From assembly GCF_004801405.1 (NCBI RefSeq), contig NZ_SSOB01000029.1, positions 1-64,000 of the forward strand: a stretch of DNA of 64,000 bases, written 5' to 3'. The translations under genes and the position numbers were made by a program. The notes beneath the pieces were generated by a model, which saw only the letters and a list, made by a program, of their open reading frames with translations, had not been told where the DNA came from and ran no database searches. Below, piece by piece: positions 7,316 to 16,480 of the stretch (positions are counted from its first letter, which is position 1; each line of letters begins with the position of its first letter). The stretch comes from Cohnella fermenti. Its GTDB lineage: Bacteria; Bacillota; Bacilli; Paenibacillales; Paenibacillaceae.

Positions 7316-9454
7316 ATGGCTAAGCTGCTTTATCGATTGGGAAAATGGTGCGTTCGTCGGCCGTCGGCGGTTATTGCGAGCTGGGTGCTGCTGCTGGGGA
7401 TTACGGTTGTGCTCGGCATGGTGTTCAAGGGACCGATCAGCAACGACATGTCGATCCCGGGCACGAAGGCGCAGGATGCGCTCGACTTGCTGAATGAAGA
7501 GTTCTCTCAAGCCGCGGGAGGCTCGGTTCGCGTCATCTTCGCCGTCCAGGACGGAACGCTGGCCGACGAGGCGAACCAGCAGGCGATTGCAAGCGCTCTG
7601 GAAGCGCTGAGGCAGGACCAGGCGGTCATCAATGTGTCCGATCCGTTCGCGACGGGAACCGTCAGCCAGGATCAGAGGATCGGGTACGCCGACGTCACGT
7701 ACAGCTCGGCCGCTTCGGAAGTGACCGAGGAGTCCAAGGAGCATGTCCTGGACGCCATCGAGATTACCCGCGAGGCCGGCGTGCAGACCGAGCTTGGCGG
7801 CGACGTCCAGATGTCCGAGCTGGAGATCATCGGCGTCTCCGAGATCGTCGGCATCGTGTTCGCGTTGCTCGTGCTGATCGTCACCTTCCGGTCGTTCATG
7901 GCGTCCTGGATGCCGATCGCGACCGCGCTCGTCGGCGTCGGCATCGGTATTATGTGCGTCTACTACAGCGCGAATATATTCTCCATCACGTCGACCGGAA
8001 CGATTCTGGCCGTTATGCTCGGGCTTGCGGTCGGCATCGACTATGCGCTGTTCATTATCTCGCGCCACCGCCAGCAGATGGCGGAAGGCGTGGAGGCGAA
8101 GGAATCGGTCGCCCGCGCCAATGCAACGGCGGGCAGCGCGGTTATCTTCGCCGGGCTGACGGTCATTATCGCGCTGGCTGGATTGTCCATCGTCCGAATT
8201 CCGTTCCTGACCGTCATGGGGCTGGCCGGAGCGTTCACCGTGCTGATCGCGGTCATCGTCGCCGTCACGCTGCTGCCGAGCGTGCTCGGGCTCGCCGGTT
8301 CGCGGCTGGCTCCTAAGCAGAAGAAGCTGAAGAGGAAGCCGGCGGAGAAGAAGACGCAGACGCCGTTCGCCTACAAGTGGGCGCGGTTCGCCTCCCGCTA
8401 TCCGATTCCCGTCGCGCTTGTCGTGATCGCCCTGCTGGTCGTTGTCGCGCTGCCGATGAGGCACATGGAGCTCGGCCTTCCGGACAACGGCTCCAAACCG
8501 GTCTACTCGACCGAACGCAAGGGCTACGATCTGCTGTCGCAGGGCTTCGGCCCCGGCTTTAACGGGCCTCTGGTCGTTGTCGTGAAGGGCAGCGGCACGG
8601 GCGACATCACGGAGGAAGCGACGGCGGAAGCGGCCAAGGTGCAGCAGCTCGCGGGCGTGGCCTTCGTCTCCTCGCCGATCCCGAATCAGACCGGCGACAT
8701 CGCGCTGCTGAGCGTCGTTCCGCTGACCGGCCCGAACGACAAGGCGACACAGCAGCTCGTTCACGACATTCGCGCCGCCAGCGACAAGCTGATGGTCACG
8801 GGCGCGACGGCGCTGAACATCGACATCTCCGAGCGGTTGAACGACGCGTTCCCGATCTTCGCGACCGCGATCGTCGTGCTCGCCTTTGTTCTGCTGACTC
8901 TCGTGTTCCGTTCCATTCTCGTGCCGCTCAAGGCGATCGTCGGCTTCCTGCTCTCGATCTTCGCAACGATGGGCGCGGTCGTCTCGATCTTCCAGGACGG
9001 CCATCTGGCGGACGTGTTCGATGTCGCGAACCCCGGCGTCATCCTGTGCTTCCTGCCGATTCTGCTGACCGGGCTGCTCTTCGGCCTGGCGATGGACTAC
9101 GAGGTGTTCCTCGTCAGCCGCATGCGCGAGGAGTTCACGCATAAGGGCCGCGCGAAGGAAGCCGTCTACGACGGCATGGGCCTCAGCGGCCGGGTCGTCA
9201 CGGCGGCGGGCCTCATCATGATCTTCGTGTTCGGCAGCTTCATCTTCGTCGACGATCCGATGATCAAGGTCATGGGCTTCTCGCTCACTGCGGGCGTGCT
9301 GATCGACGCGTTCCTCGTTCGGATGACGCTTGTTCCCGCCGTTATGGCGCTTCTCGGCCGCTCCGCCTGGTACCTGCCGAAGGGACTGGCGAAGATTCTG
9401 CCGAACGTCGACATCGAAGGCGACTCGATCAAGAAGGAGCTCGAGCAGGCGTAG
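7316..9454 (+). CDS. MMPL-family RND transporter
   Basis: This 712-residue membrane protein has the two-fold RND/MMPL plan: one N-terminal membrane helix (~residues 18-38), an extracytoplasmic domain, a five-helix bundle (~170-325), a cytoplasmic basic linker (KQKKLKRKPAEKKTQ, ~340), then a second helix, extracytoplasmic domain and bundle (~510-690). MLGLAVGIDYALFIISRHR and FGLAMDYEVFLVSRMREEF are the two conserved helix-4 blocks with the proton-relay Asp-Tyr. Gram-positive MMPL proteins export lipids or hydrophobic drugs using the proton gradient. GGAGG at 7305-7309 sets the ATG. It is regulated by the adjacent TetR protein. Confidence 0.93.
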   Translation: MAKLLYRLGKWCVRRPSAVIASWVLLLGITVVLGMVFKGPISNDMSIPGTKAQDALDLLNEEFSQAAGGSVRVIFAVQDGTLADEANQQAIASALEALRQDQAVINVSDPFATGTVSQDQRIGYADVTYSSAASEVTEESKEHVLDAIEITREAGVQTELGGDVQMSELEIIGVSEIVGIVFALLVLIVTFRSFMASWMPIATALVGVGIGIMCVYYSANIFSITSTGTILAVMLGLAVGIDYALFIISRHRQQMAEGVEAKESVARANATAGSAVIFAGLTVIIALAGLSIVRIPFLTVMGLAGAFTVLIAVIVAVTLLPSVLGLAGSRLAPKQKKLKRKPAEKKTQTPFAYKWARFASRYPIPVALVVIALLVVVALPMRHMELGLPDNGSKPVYSTERKGYDLLSQGFGPGFNGPLVVVVKGSGTGDITEEATAEAAKVQQLAGVAFVSSPIPNQTGDIALLSVVPLTGPNDKATQQLVHDIRAASDKLMVTGATALNIDISERLNDAFPIFATAIVVLAFVLLTLVFRSILVPLKAIVGFLLSIFATMGAVVSIFQDGHLADVFDVANPGVILCFLPILLTGLLFGLAMDYEVFLVSRMREEFTHKGRAKEAVYDGMGLSGRVVTAAGLIMIFVFGSFIFVDDPMIKVMGFSLTAGVLIDAFLVRMTLVPAVMALLGRSAWYLPKGLAKILPNVDIEGDSIKKELEQA

Positions 9455-9504
9455 GCGCAGGTTCGATTGGTCGGTTGGTCGGTCGGTCGGCGAGGTGGAA
9501 GCCC

Positions 9505-9688
9505 ATTTTATGTGAAAAACCGCATTGGCGCGGCTCCGTAACGGGCAGTTTGGACGGTTTTATGTGATAAATAGTGTATATGGAGGAAGTCCGGCTCAGA
9601 TGAGCCGGATGTATGCTATAAATCACATAAAACGTCGCGATTCCCGCCCCAGCCAAGCCAACGAATGTGAAAAATAGTATAAAATCGC
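9505..9688 (+). repeat. Dispersed 51-bp-phased hairpin element, copy 2
   Basis: Modules begin at 9509 (TATGTGAAAAACCGCAT), 9561, 9612 and 9664, spaced 52, 51 and 52 bp. The inter-module sequence closely follows copy 1 at 717 and copy 4 at 57440, including TGGAGGAA and TATGCTATAAATCACATAAAA. It sits directly after the MMPL gene and before a small membrane protein gene. Confidence 0.85.
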
Positions 9689-9728
9689 AAAAGCGTGCGG
9701 ACTTGATAGGAGGGAGGGAGGGAATGCA

Positions 9729-10004
9729 ATGATTTTTTTTGAGAAGACCAATAAGCTGTCCAATATCTTGTTTGTCCTCTTCGCTTTGTTTCTCATTCTG
9801 ACGATCGTCTTCTTCGCACGCAGCCAATTCACCGAGGTTCTCTTCGACAACTTCACCAACGATCTGAGAGGGACGGTCTGGATGCTCGTCTGCTTGATGA
9901 TTGCGATTGCCTCGTTAATAGCGGGAATATCCCTCAAGTGCTTGGTACGAGAAACGAATGAGGAGCTTCGGATGCTGGAGGACAGGATGAAGCGCGGGAG
10001 GTAA
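9729..10004 (+). CDS. Small two-helix membrane protein of unknown function
   Basis: The 91-residue product has two hydrophobic segments, residues ~12-30 and ~48-70, and a charged C-terminal tail (RETNEELRMLEDRMKRGR) that could form a coiled coil. A strong GGAGGGAGGG lies just upstream of ATG 9729. I do not recognise the family. It follows repeat copy 2 by about 40 nt and is not obviously linked to its neighbours. Confidence 0.7.
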   Translation: MIFFEKTNKLSNILFVLFALFLILTIVFFARSQFTEVLFDNFTNDLRGTVWMLVCLMIAIASLIAGISLKCLVRETNEELRMLEDRMKRGR

Positions 10005-10117
10005 GGGGAGACAAGACGGGAAGGTGAGAGGGGAAGATAAGAGGACATTGGGATAAGCAAGCCGCATCCGGTGGATAATAATGCTAAATGAACCAAGCTC
10101 CGAGAGGATGCGGATGC

Positions 10118-10867
10118 ATGACTTCCAACGATATTCTGGCCGCTCAGGACCATCGTCCTTTTGAATTGCCCAAGGGCAAGTGGCGGATTCGGCAGACGTG
10201 GCATGATCTGCTGTTTGCCCATTGGCCCGTCGAACCGGAGCGGATTGCGCCATACGTCCCGAAGCAGCTCGAATTGGACTTGTGGGACGGCGCTGCCTGG
10301 GTATCCGTGTCGCCATTCCTGGTGAGCCCCCTAAGCATTCGAGGGCTGCCGACGCTCCCGCTTGCGCGCTCGTTCTGCGAATTGAATATGCGAACCTACG
10401 TTGTTTACCGCGGCAGGCCGGGCGTCTACTTCTTCAGCCTGGACGCGTCCAGCCGGCTTGCCGTCGAAGCGGCGAGATTGACCGGCTTGCCGTATTTCCA
10501 TGCGGCCATCAGCATGAAGCGGGAGAAGGAGCTGATTCTCTACGCTTGCGACAGGAACGATGCCCGGATGCGTTCCGCCAGCTTCGCCGGCATTTACTAT
10601 CCGACAAGCGGCGAGATCTGCCATGCGGAGCCCGACACGCGCCTGCACTGGCTGACGGAGAGGTATCGCTTGTACTCGGTTAAACGAGACGGCGTGATGG
10701 CCATCGATATCCACCACCTTCCCTGGCCGCTGCAGTCGGCGGAATGGATTGCGGACAAGAACACGATGGGCGAGGCATGGGGGATCGAGCTGCCCGATGT
10801 GAAGCCGATTCTGACCTACTCGAAGTTTCTCGATGTGCTGATATGGCCGATGAAGATGCTTAATTAA
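10118..10867 (+). CDS. YqjF-like (DUF2071) protein
   Basis: The 249-residue protein shows the DUF2071/YqjF signature WRIRQTWHDLLFAHWPVEPERIAPYVP near its N-terminus and YFFSLDASSRLAVEAAR in the middle. Family members resemble acetoacetate decarboxylase-fold proteins, but no function is established. ATG 10118 has GAGAGG 10 bases upstream and gives the usual N-terminus; an in-frame ATG at 10088 is an alternative. It appears monocistronic. Confidence 0.85.
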   Translation: MTSNDILAAQDHRPFELPKGKWRIRQTWHDLLFAHWPVEPERIAPYVPKQLELDLWDGAAWVSVSPFLVSPLSIRGLPTLPLARSFCELNMRTYVVYRGRPGVYFFSLDASSRLAVEAARLTGLPYFHAAISMKREKELILYACDRNDARMRSASFAGIYYPTSGEICHAEPDTRLHWLTERYRLYSVKRDGVMAIDIHHLPWPLQSAEWIADKNTMGEAWGIELPDVKPILTYSKFLDVLIWPMKMLN

Positions 10868-10881
10868 GGGATCATAGCGAA

Positions 10882-10902
10882 CATGGCTTAGAATTCGCCA
10901 TG
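10882..10902. promoter_or_regulatory. Palindrome between DUF2071 and sulfatase genes
   Basis: CATGGC (10882-10887) and GCCATG (10897-10902) form an inverted repeat around a 9-nt A/T-rich centre. It could be an operator for the sulfatase gene or a weak hairpin terminator; no T-tract follows. Confidence 0.35.
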
Positions 10903-11017
10903 CGCATCTTACCTGCGTACATACTTCCTTGACCATCCTCTCTCTATAATGAAGCTGTTGCAGTCAGACCGAATGACTGCGCGAGATGGAGGAAGACGGA
11001 TCGCGAGGAGGATGTCT

Positions 11018-12412
11018 ATGCAGCCTAACCTATTGTTTGTATTCGCAGATCAATGGCGGCGATCGGCGGCGGGCTATCGAGGGGAAGACCCGGTCCTGAC
11101 GCCGGAGATTGATGAATTCGCGAAGTCGAGCTTGACGTTGGATCGGGCAATCAGTTGCTTCCCGTTATGCTCGCCGAACCGGGCGGCGATGCTGACGGGA
11201 AAATTCCCGCTGACGAACGGGGTGACGACCAACTGCAAGCCGGGCCTGTCCGTCGCGCTTCGGGAAGGGGAGACCGGCATCGGGAACGCTCTGAAGGAGG
11301 CCGGCTACGCGACGGGATATATCGGCAAGTGGCATCTTGATCTGCCCGAACAGAATGCCGAACCGGAACCGGCATCCGGCGCGCGTCATTGGGATGCGTA
11401 TACGCCTCCGGGACCGAAGAGACTCGGCTTCGACTTCTGGTATTCGTACGGGGCGCACGACGAGCATAATGCACCGCATTACTGGATGGACAGTCCGGAG
11501 ATGATTCAGGCGGACGAATGGTCGCTGAAGCACGAGACGGACGTCGCCATCCGCTTTCTGCAGGAGCGGGACAAGACCAAGCCATTCGCGCTGTATGTAT
11601 CCTGGAATCCTCCGCACCAGCCGTTCGATCAAGTTCCAGAATGCTATCGCAGCCGGTATTCGGACTGCGAGACGGTTCTGCCCTTGAACGTCTCCGGAGA
11701 CGGCATCGGGCAAGCCGAAGCGCATCTGCGCGATTATTATGCGGCGATAACCGGAATGAGCGAGCAGTTCGGCAGACTGCTCGACGAACTGGAGCAGGAA
11801 GGGATCTCGGACGACACGATCATCGTCCTGACCTCCGATCACGGAGAGACGATGGGGGCTCACGGCTGGCTCGAGCATAAGAACATCTGGTACGAGGAAG
11901 CGATCGGAATTCCGTTCCTGATCCGATGGCCAGGCAGGATTGAGCCGGGAAGAGAGGCGGTATTGATCAATAGCGTGGATCAAGCGCCGACCTTGCTTGG
12001 GCTTCTGGATATTCCCGTGCCGGAGCCGATGGAAGGAGTCGACCTCTCCGTACATCTGCTGGGCGGGCAAGATACTCTCCCCTCGTCGGCATTCATCTGT
12101 CATTATCCGGGCTCCGTCTCGGAGCATGAGGAAGCTCGCCGTCTCGGCCTAGACATAAACAGCTTCGGCTGGCGGGGCATTCGAACCGCGAAGCATACGT
12201 ATGTGGCGCAACACCCCTTCTCGGCAAGGGAGCAGCCGCCGGTCCGGCTTCTGTACGACAATGCTGCCGATCCGTATCAGTTGCAGCCGAGGAGAATGGA
12301 GTGTCCGCCGAATGACCTAGTCGCAGCCGGGCTCGAGAAGGAGCTTCTTGACTGGCTGGAGCGATTGGACGATCCATTCGCGGCCGCTCTGCGCTCTGAA
12401 TCGCCGATTTGA
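11018..12412 (+). CDS. Sulfatase (type I, formylglycine-dependent)
   Basis: The 464-residue enzyme belongs to the arylsulfatase/alkaline-phosphatase superfamily and hydrolyses sulfate esters. Cys51 in LCSPNRAAMLTGK is the CxPxR cysteine converted to formylglycine. Metal-site and substrate motifs are present: FADQW near residue 10, GYIGKWHLD (~101-108) and LTSDHGETMGAHGWLEHK (~272-288). No signal peptide is visible, so it probably acts on imported sulfated sugars or related esters. ATG 11018 has AGGAGG six bases upstream; earlier in-frame starts (10949, 11012) are less well placed. It precedes an ABC sugar importer, and the matching formylglycine-generating enzyme is encoded at 1039. Confidence 0.93.
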   Translation: MQPNLLFVFADQWRRSAAGYRGEDPVLTPEIDEFAKSSLTLDRAISCFPLCSPNRAAMLTGKFPLTNGVTTNCKPGLSVALREGETGIGNALKEAGYATGYIGKWHLDLPEQNAEPEPASGARHWDAYTPPGPKRLGFDFWYSYGAHDEHNAPHYWMDSPEMIQADEWSLKHETDVAIRFLQERDKTKPFALYVSWNPPHQPFDQVPECYRSRYSDCETVLPLNVSGDGIGQAEAHLRDYYAAITGMSEQFGRLLDELEQEGISDDTIIVLTSDHGETMGAHGWLEHKNIWYEEAIGIPFLIRWPGRIEPGREAVLINSVDQAPTLLGLLDIPVPEPMEGVDLSVHLLGGQDTLPSSAFICHYPGSVSEHEEARRLGLDINSFGWRGIRTAKHTYVAQHPFSAREQPPVRLLYDNAADPYQLQPRRMECPPNDLVAAGLEKELLDWLERLDDPFAAALRSESPI

Positions 12413-12422
12413 ACATTCCTAT

Positions 12423-12457
12423 GAACCGCCTGGGACGGATCCCCGGCGGTTCTCTCT
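12423..12457 (+). terminator. Terminator after the sulfatase gene
   Basis: The 8-bp stem GAACCGCC/GGCGGTTC (12423-12430, 12445-12452) is followed by a short pyrimidine-rich TCTCT tail. Confidence 0.7.
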
Positions 12458-12753
12458 ATGTTCCGGAATGTTTGGCGATAACATGCGGCAAGAAACCTCA
12501 CTTAAGACGGGGCATCACCAGGGATTAGCCCGGAACCACCCGAATGGTTGCGCTTACGCCAGGCGACCCGTCTGGACCGAATGAATAACAGCGCTTTCTT
12601 CTATCATTATGTGTCCGCTAATCTGTCTTCGAAGTGAACTTTTCTTACAATAATCTATACGCACCTTAACCCCTGCCATACCCCGCCCGCCCGGTTGCTC
12701 TTACAATAAGGTTACATTCAAGGCAAGATGACAGAGGAAGGGGAGAACGACCG
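12458..12753 (+). promoter_or_regulatory. Intergenic region upstream of ABC importer A
   Basis: About 300 nt without a gene. The 10-mer CTTACAATAA occurs twice (12644-12653 and 12700-12709); each contains a -10-like TACAAT. These may be two promoters or a repeated regulator site for the importer operon. Nothing else is recognisable. Confidence 0.4.
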
Positions 12754-13725
12754 GTGGCCATGACCAAGACGGAGGCCGCCCACGCGGCGAGCCTTACGCT
12801 GAAGGAGTCCAATCCGGCAAGAGGCAAGAGGGGGAGGGCCATATGGGAATCGCGATATTTATATGTGTTGCTGCTTCCGCTAATGGCTTATATGGCGCTC
12901 TTCCAGTATGTGCCGATGTATGGATTGCTGCTCTCGTTCAAGGAGTACAATTATCAATCGATTACCGGAAGCCCGTGGACCGGCCTTGACAACTTCCGGG
13001 AGCTGTTCGGCATGTACGAGTTCAAGCGGGTATTCTCGAATACGCTTATTATCGCCTTCGGCCGCCTGCTCTTCGAATTCCCGGTACCGATTCTGTTCGC
13101 GCTTCTTATCAATGAGGTGCGGAGGAAGAGGGCGCGCACTTTCTACCAGATCGTATACACATTCCCGCACTTCCTGTCCTGGGTCATCATCTCGGGCATC
13201 ATGCTGAACTTCCTCGGCGATATGGGCGTCTTCAATATCATTCTGCAATCGCTGGGAATGGAGAAGACGAATCTGTTGACCGATGCCGGAAGCTTCAAGG
13301 GCGTTCTGTTCGGGACGAGCATCTGGAAGGAGCTGGGCTGGGGAACGATCATCTACCTTGCCGCCATCTCCGGCATTAACCCGGAGATGTACGAATCGGC
13401 AGAGATCGACGGCGCGGGTCGCCTGCGCAAAATAACGGCGATTACATGGCCCGCGATCAAGGGAACGGTGCTTGTCCTGTTTATTCTGGCGCTTGGCAAT
13501 GTAATGGGCGGAGCGGGATTCGATCAGATATTCAACATGGACAACGCGGCTGTTCGCGACTCCTCGGATATCCTGGATACTTACATCTATCGAGCGACCT
13601 TCCTGCAAGGCGCAAGCTTCGGCTTCACTACCGCAGTCAGTCTGTTCAAGTCGGTCATCAATTGCTTGCTGCTGCTTGCCGCACATTACGCCGTCAAGTC
13701 CAGAGGGCATGGAGGGTTGTTCTAA
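12754..13725 (+). CDS. ABC sugar transporter permease, LplB type (importer A)
   Basis: The 323-residue protein has six membrane helices and the EAA loop of binding-protein-dependent permeases (PEMYESAEIDGAGRLRKITAITWP). The N-terminus KESNPARGKRGRAIWESRYLYVLLLPLMAY is typical of LplB permeases of complex-sugar importers in Paenibacillaceae. The start is GTG 12754, eight bases after GGGGAG; ATG 12760 is possible. It is the first gene of a permease-permease-binding-protein operon; the ATPase must be supplied from elsewhere, as usual for this group (shared MsmX-type ATPase). Confidence 0.9.
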   Translation: MAMTKTEAAHAASLTLKESNPARGKRGRAIWESRYLYVLLLPLMAYMALFQYVPMYGLLLSFKEYNYQSITGSPWTGLDNFRELFGMYEFKRVFSNTLIIAFGRLLFEFPVPILFALLINEVRRKRARTFYQIVYTFPHFLSWVIISGIMLNFLGDMGVFNIILQSLGMEKTNLLTDAGSFKGVLFGTSIWKELGWGTIIYLAAISGINPEMYESAEIDGAGRLRKITAITWPAIKGTVLVLFILALGNVMGGAGFDQIFNMDNAAVRDSSDILDTYIYRATFLQGASFGFTTAVSLFKSVINCLLLLAAHYAVKSRGHGGLF

Positions 13726-14597
13726 TGAAGCAGAGGTTCACATCCGCCGATCTTGGAATTCATGCGATTCTGTTGCTGACGGCAGCCATGATGATTCTTC
13801 CGTTCTATAACGTCTTTATCCAGTCGTTCGCAACACCTGCCGCGGTGGCGCGGCAGCCGTTATACCTGATTCCGACCGTCATCGACTTCAGCTCGTACGA
13901 GCTGATCTTCAAGGGGCGGGAGGTGTGGGATGCGCTCGGGGTATCGCTGTTCGTTACGCTGGCGGGCACCGCCGTCAACATGATCACGACTGTCTTCGGG
14001 GCCTATGCGCTGACCAAGAAAAGAATGCCGGGCAACCGGATCTTCGTCGGACTCGTTATCTTCCAGATGCTGTTCCATGGCGGCATTGTGCCGACGTACC
14101 TCGCTATGAAGGATTATCATCTACTGAATAACGTCTTCGCAATGATCCTTCCGGTTATGGTGAACACTTATTATTTGATCATTATGATGAGCTACTTCCG
14201 CAATGTACCGGAAGCGCTGGAGGAAGCGGGGCGAATCGACGGCGCCAACGATATCCAGATTCTGATGAGAATTATTCTGCCGATTTCTCTTCCGACGATT
14301 GCGGCTATCAGCCTGTTCTATGCGGTCGATCGTTGGAACGAATGGTGGCATGCGATGATCTATATCCAGGATGTGACGAAGCAGCCGCTCCAACTGTATC
14401 TGAGGCAGATGCTGTCGGACGTCAGCCAGATGATGAGCGCCGATCTCGCAGCGGACTTCACCGTAGCGGCGAATGTGTTCACGAACGGAATCAAGATGGC
14501 GATGGTCGTCGTGACGGTTATTCCGATTATGCTCGTCTACCCGTGGCTGCAGCGTTACTTTACCTCCGGGGTTATGATTGGCGCGGTGAAGGAATAA
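13725..14597 (+). CDS. ABC sugar transporter permease, YtcP type (importer A)
   Basis: The 290-residue MalG-like permease has six membrane segments and the EAA loop EALEEAGRIDGANDIQILMRIILP (residues ~164-188). The C-terminus YFTSGVMIGAVKE is the standard YtcP/YesQ ending. ATG 13725 overlaps the TAA of the upstream permease (TAATG) with GGAGGG just before it, so translation is probably coupled. Confidence 0.9.
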   Translation: MKQRFTSADLGIHAILLLTAAMMILPFYNVFIQSFATPAAVARQPLYLIPTVIDFSSYELIFKGREVWDALGVSLFVTLAGTAVNMITTVFGAYALTKKRMPGNRIFVGLVIFQMLFHGGIVPTYLAMKDYHLLNNVFAMILPVMVNTYYLIIMMSYFRNVPEALEEAGRIDGANDIQILMRIILPISLPTIAAISLFYAVDRWNEWWHAMIYIQDVTKQPLQLYLRQMLSDVSQMMSADLAADFTVAANVFTNGIKMAMVVVTVIPIMLVYPWLQRYFTSGVMIGAVKE

Positions 14598-14661
14598 GGT
14601 ATTCGGTTTTGAGGCAACGCCTTAAAATAGATGAGTCGAATAGAATAATGGAGGGTTCCAC

Positions 14662-16284
14662 GTGAGCAAAAATTGGACTAATGTCGGTATTATCGCTTCA
14701 GTATTCGCCCTGACCGCCGGACTCCTTGCCGGATGCGGCAAGGAGTCCGATCAAGAATCTTCCTCGGGGTCGCCGGCCGCTTCCTCGGCGGCAACGGCTT
14801 CCGCTGGAGGGACGGGAGCCTCCAAACCCTACGACGTGACGGTAGCCCTGTGGGATGTGGCGACGAACCTGACGGACCCGGCAACCGATAAGCTGCTCAA
14901 GACGGTCGAGGAGAAGACGAACCTGTCGTTCGAGGCGCAGGCCGTCACCTGGAACGACTATAAGGAGAAGTTCAATCTGTGGGCGGCCTCTGGACAGCTT
15001 CCGGACATGTTCGTAACCGACTTCCGGTTGACCCCGACGGTGGACACCTGGATCAAGCAGGGGCTGCTGCATGCATTGCCGGACGATCTGAGCGCCTACC
15101 CGAATCTGCAGAAGATCATGGAGATGCCAGATGTCAAGCCGCTCGCCATTGACGGCAAGTTCTACTTCATTCCTCGTCTGACGAAGCTGTCCTCCGACGA
15201 GTACGCGACGGAGCGGGGCTATGTTGTCCGCAAGGATTGGATGGAGAAGCTGGGGATCGAGACGCCGAAGACGTTCGAGGAATACGAAGCCATGTTCGCC
15301 GCATTCGCGAAGAATGACCCGGACGGCAACGGCAAGGCGGACACAATCGGCTTGACGCATAACTTCAGCGACGTATTCGGCACGCTGCTCGCGCTCGGCT
15401 CCTCCGTGCCGAACATCAAGGGGTGGATGCAGGAAGACGGGAAGTGGATTCCTTCCATTGCCTCGACGGGAATGACGGATTATCTGACGAAGTTCAAGAA
15501 GCTCTACGACGACGGCGCGCTCGATCCGGACTTCGCTCTTCTGAAGACGAACGACGGAATGGACAAGTTCTCGCAGGGCAATGTCGGCGCTCTCGCCGTT
15601 CAAATCAGCGACAACTTCCTGTATACCATCAAGCAGAAGTGGGACAAGGCGAATCCGAATCAGTCGTTCGAGGATTCGATTACGATTCTGCCGGGCTGGA
15701 CGGCTCCGGACGGCAATCAGTATCGCTTCTACCAATCGACCGCGTATTCCGATATTTACTTCAGCTCGAAGCTGAGCGACGACGAATTCGACGCTCTGCT
15801 GAAGTTCATCGACTTCAACCTGTCCGAGGAGGGCCAGGATTTGTACTCCTACGGCTTCGAAGGTGAGGACTACACGAAGGAGAACGGCACCATCGTGCCA
15901 AGCGAGAACCGCGTGAACTATCCGAGCTACAAGTTCTTCATCTATCTGGACGGAGTCGGCCACAGCCGCAATGTGCCGCGCGAGGTGCGGGCGTCTCTCT
16001 ACGGCGAGAATCTGGTCAACCTCTCTTATGATATGTACGACAGGCTGATCGCTGAAGCGAAGCCGATTCCGATCAACTTCAATGTCGACCTGATCAATTC
16101 GACGGAGAAGAACAGCTTCCAGTCTGTCATTAACGGCTACATGGACGACATCACGAAGATCGTCCTTGGCAGCGAAGACGTCGAGACGGCCTGGGCCAAG
16201 CAGCTTAAGGTTTATGAAGGCAAGGGGATGAGCAAGGCGATCGAGGAAGTCAACGCAATCGTTGCGGAGAAGGGCATTCAATAA
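14662..16284 (+). CDS. Extracellular solute-binding lipoprotein (importer A)
   Basis: The 540-residue protein starts with a lipoprotein signal peptide ending at LLAGC (Cys ~25), followed by a Ser/Ala-rich linker. The mature part is a large two-lobed sugar-binding protein of the YtcQ/LplA family, anchored outside the membrane to deliver oligosaccharides to the permeases. DPDGNGKADTIGLTHNFSD is a typical internal Ca-site-like block. The GTG start has GGAGGG upstream. A strong hairpin follows at 16293. Confidence 0.9.
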   Translation: MSKNWTNVGIIASVFALTAGLLAGCGKESDQESSSGSPAASSAATASAGGTGASKPYDVTVALWDVATNLTDPATDKLLKTVEEKTNLSFEAQAVTWNDYKEKFNLWAASGQLPDMFVTDFRLTPTVDTWIKQGLLHALPDDLSAYPNLQKIMEMPDVKPLAIDGKFYFIPRLTKLSSDEYATERGYVVRKDWMEKLGIETPKTFEEYEAMFAAFAKNDPDGNGKADTIGLTHNFSDVFGTLLALGSSVPNIKGWMQEDGKWIPSIASTGMTDYLTKFKKLYDDGALDPDFALLKTNDGMDKFSQGNVGALAVQISDNFLYTIKQKWDKANPNQSFEDSITILPGWTAPDGNQYRFYQSTAYSDIYFSSKLSDDEFDALLKFIDFNLSEEGQDLYSYGFEGEDYTKENGTIVPSENRVNYPSYKFFIYLDGVGHSRNVPREVRASLYGENLVNLSYDMYDRLIAEAKPIPINFNVDLINSTEKNSFQSVINGYMDDITKIVLGSEDVETAWAKQLKVYEGKGMSKAIEEVNAIVAEKGIQ

Positions 16285-16292
16285 CGAATGCC

Positions 16293-16332
16293 GGCCAGCC
16301 AGTTCGCTCACGGGCGAGCGGGCTGGCCTTTG
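16293..16332 (+). terminator. Terminator/attenuator after binding-protein gene A
   Basis: The outer stem GGCCAGCC/GGCTGGCC (16293-16300, 16321-16328) contains an inner CGCTC/GAGCG stem and is followed by TTTGG. It separates the importer genes from the two-component system and probably lowers kinase expression. Confidence 0.75.
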
Positions 16333-16480
16333 GCCTTGTTGCGGAGGCGCATGTACCTGTACAATGGGAGGAACCTCGCGGAGAGGGGCCTCGGCCGCGA
16401 GCCTGGCTTGTTCCGGACGGCCCTGCATGGATTAAGGCCAAGAGAGAGAGGCGATCGCCCTGCTTCCATTCCTGAGAAGA

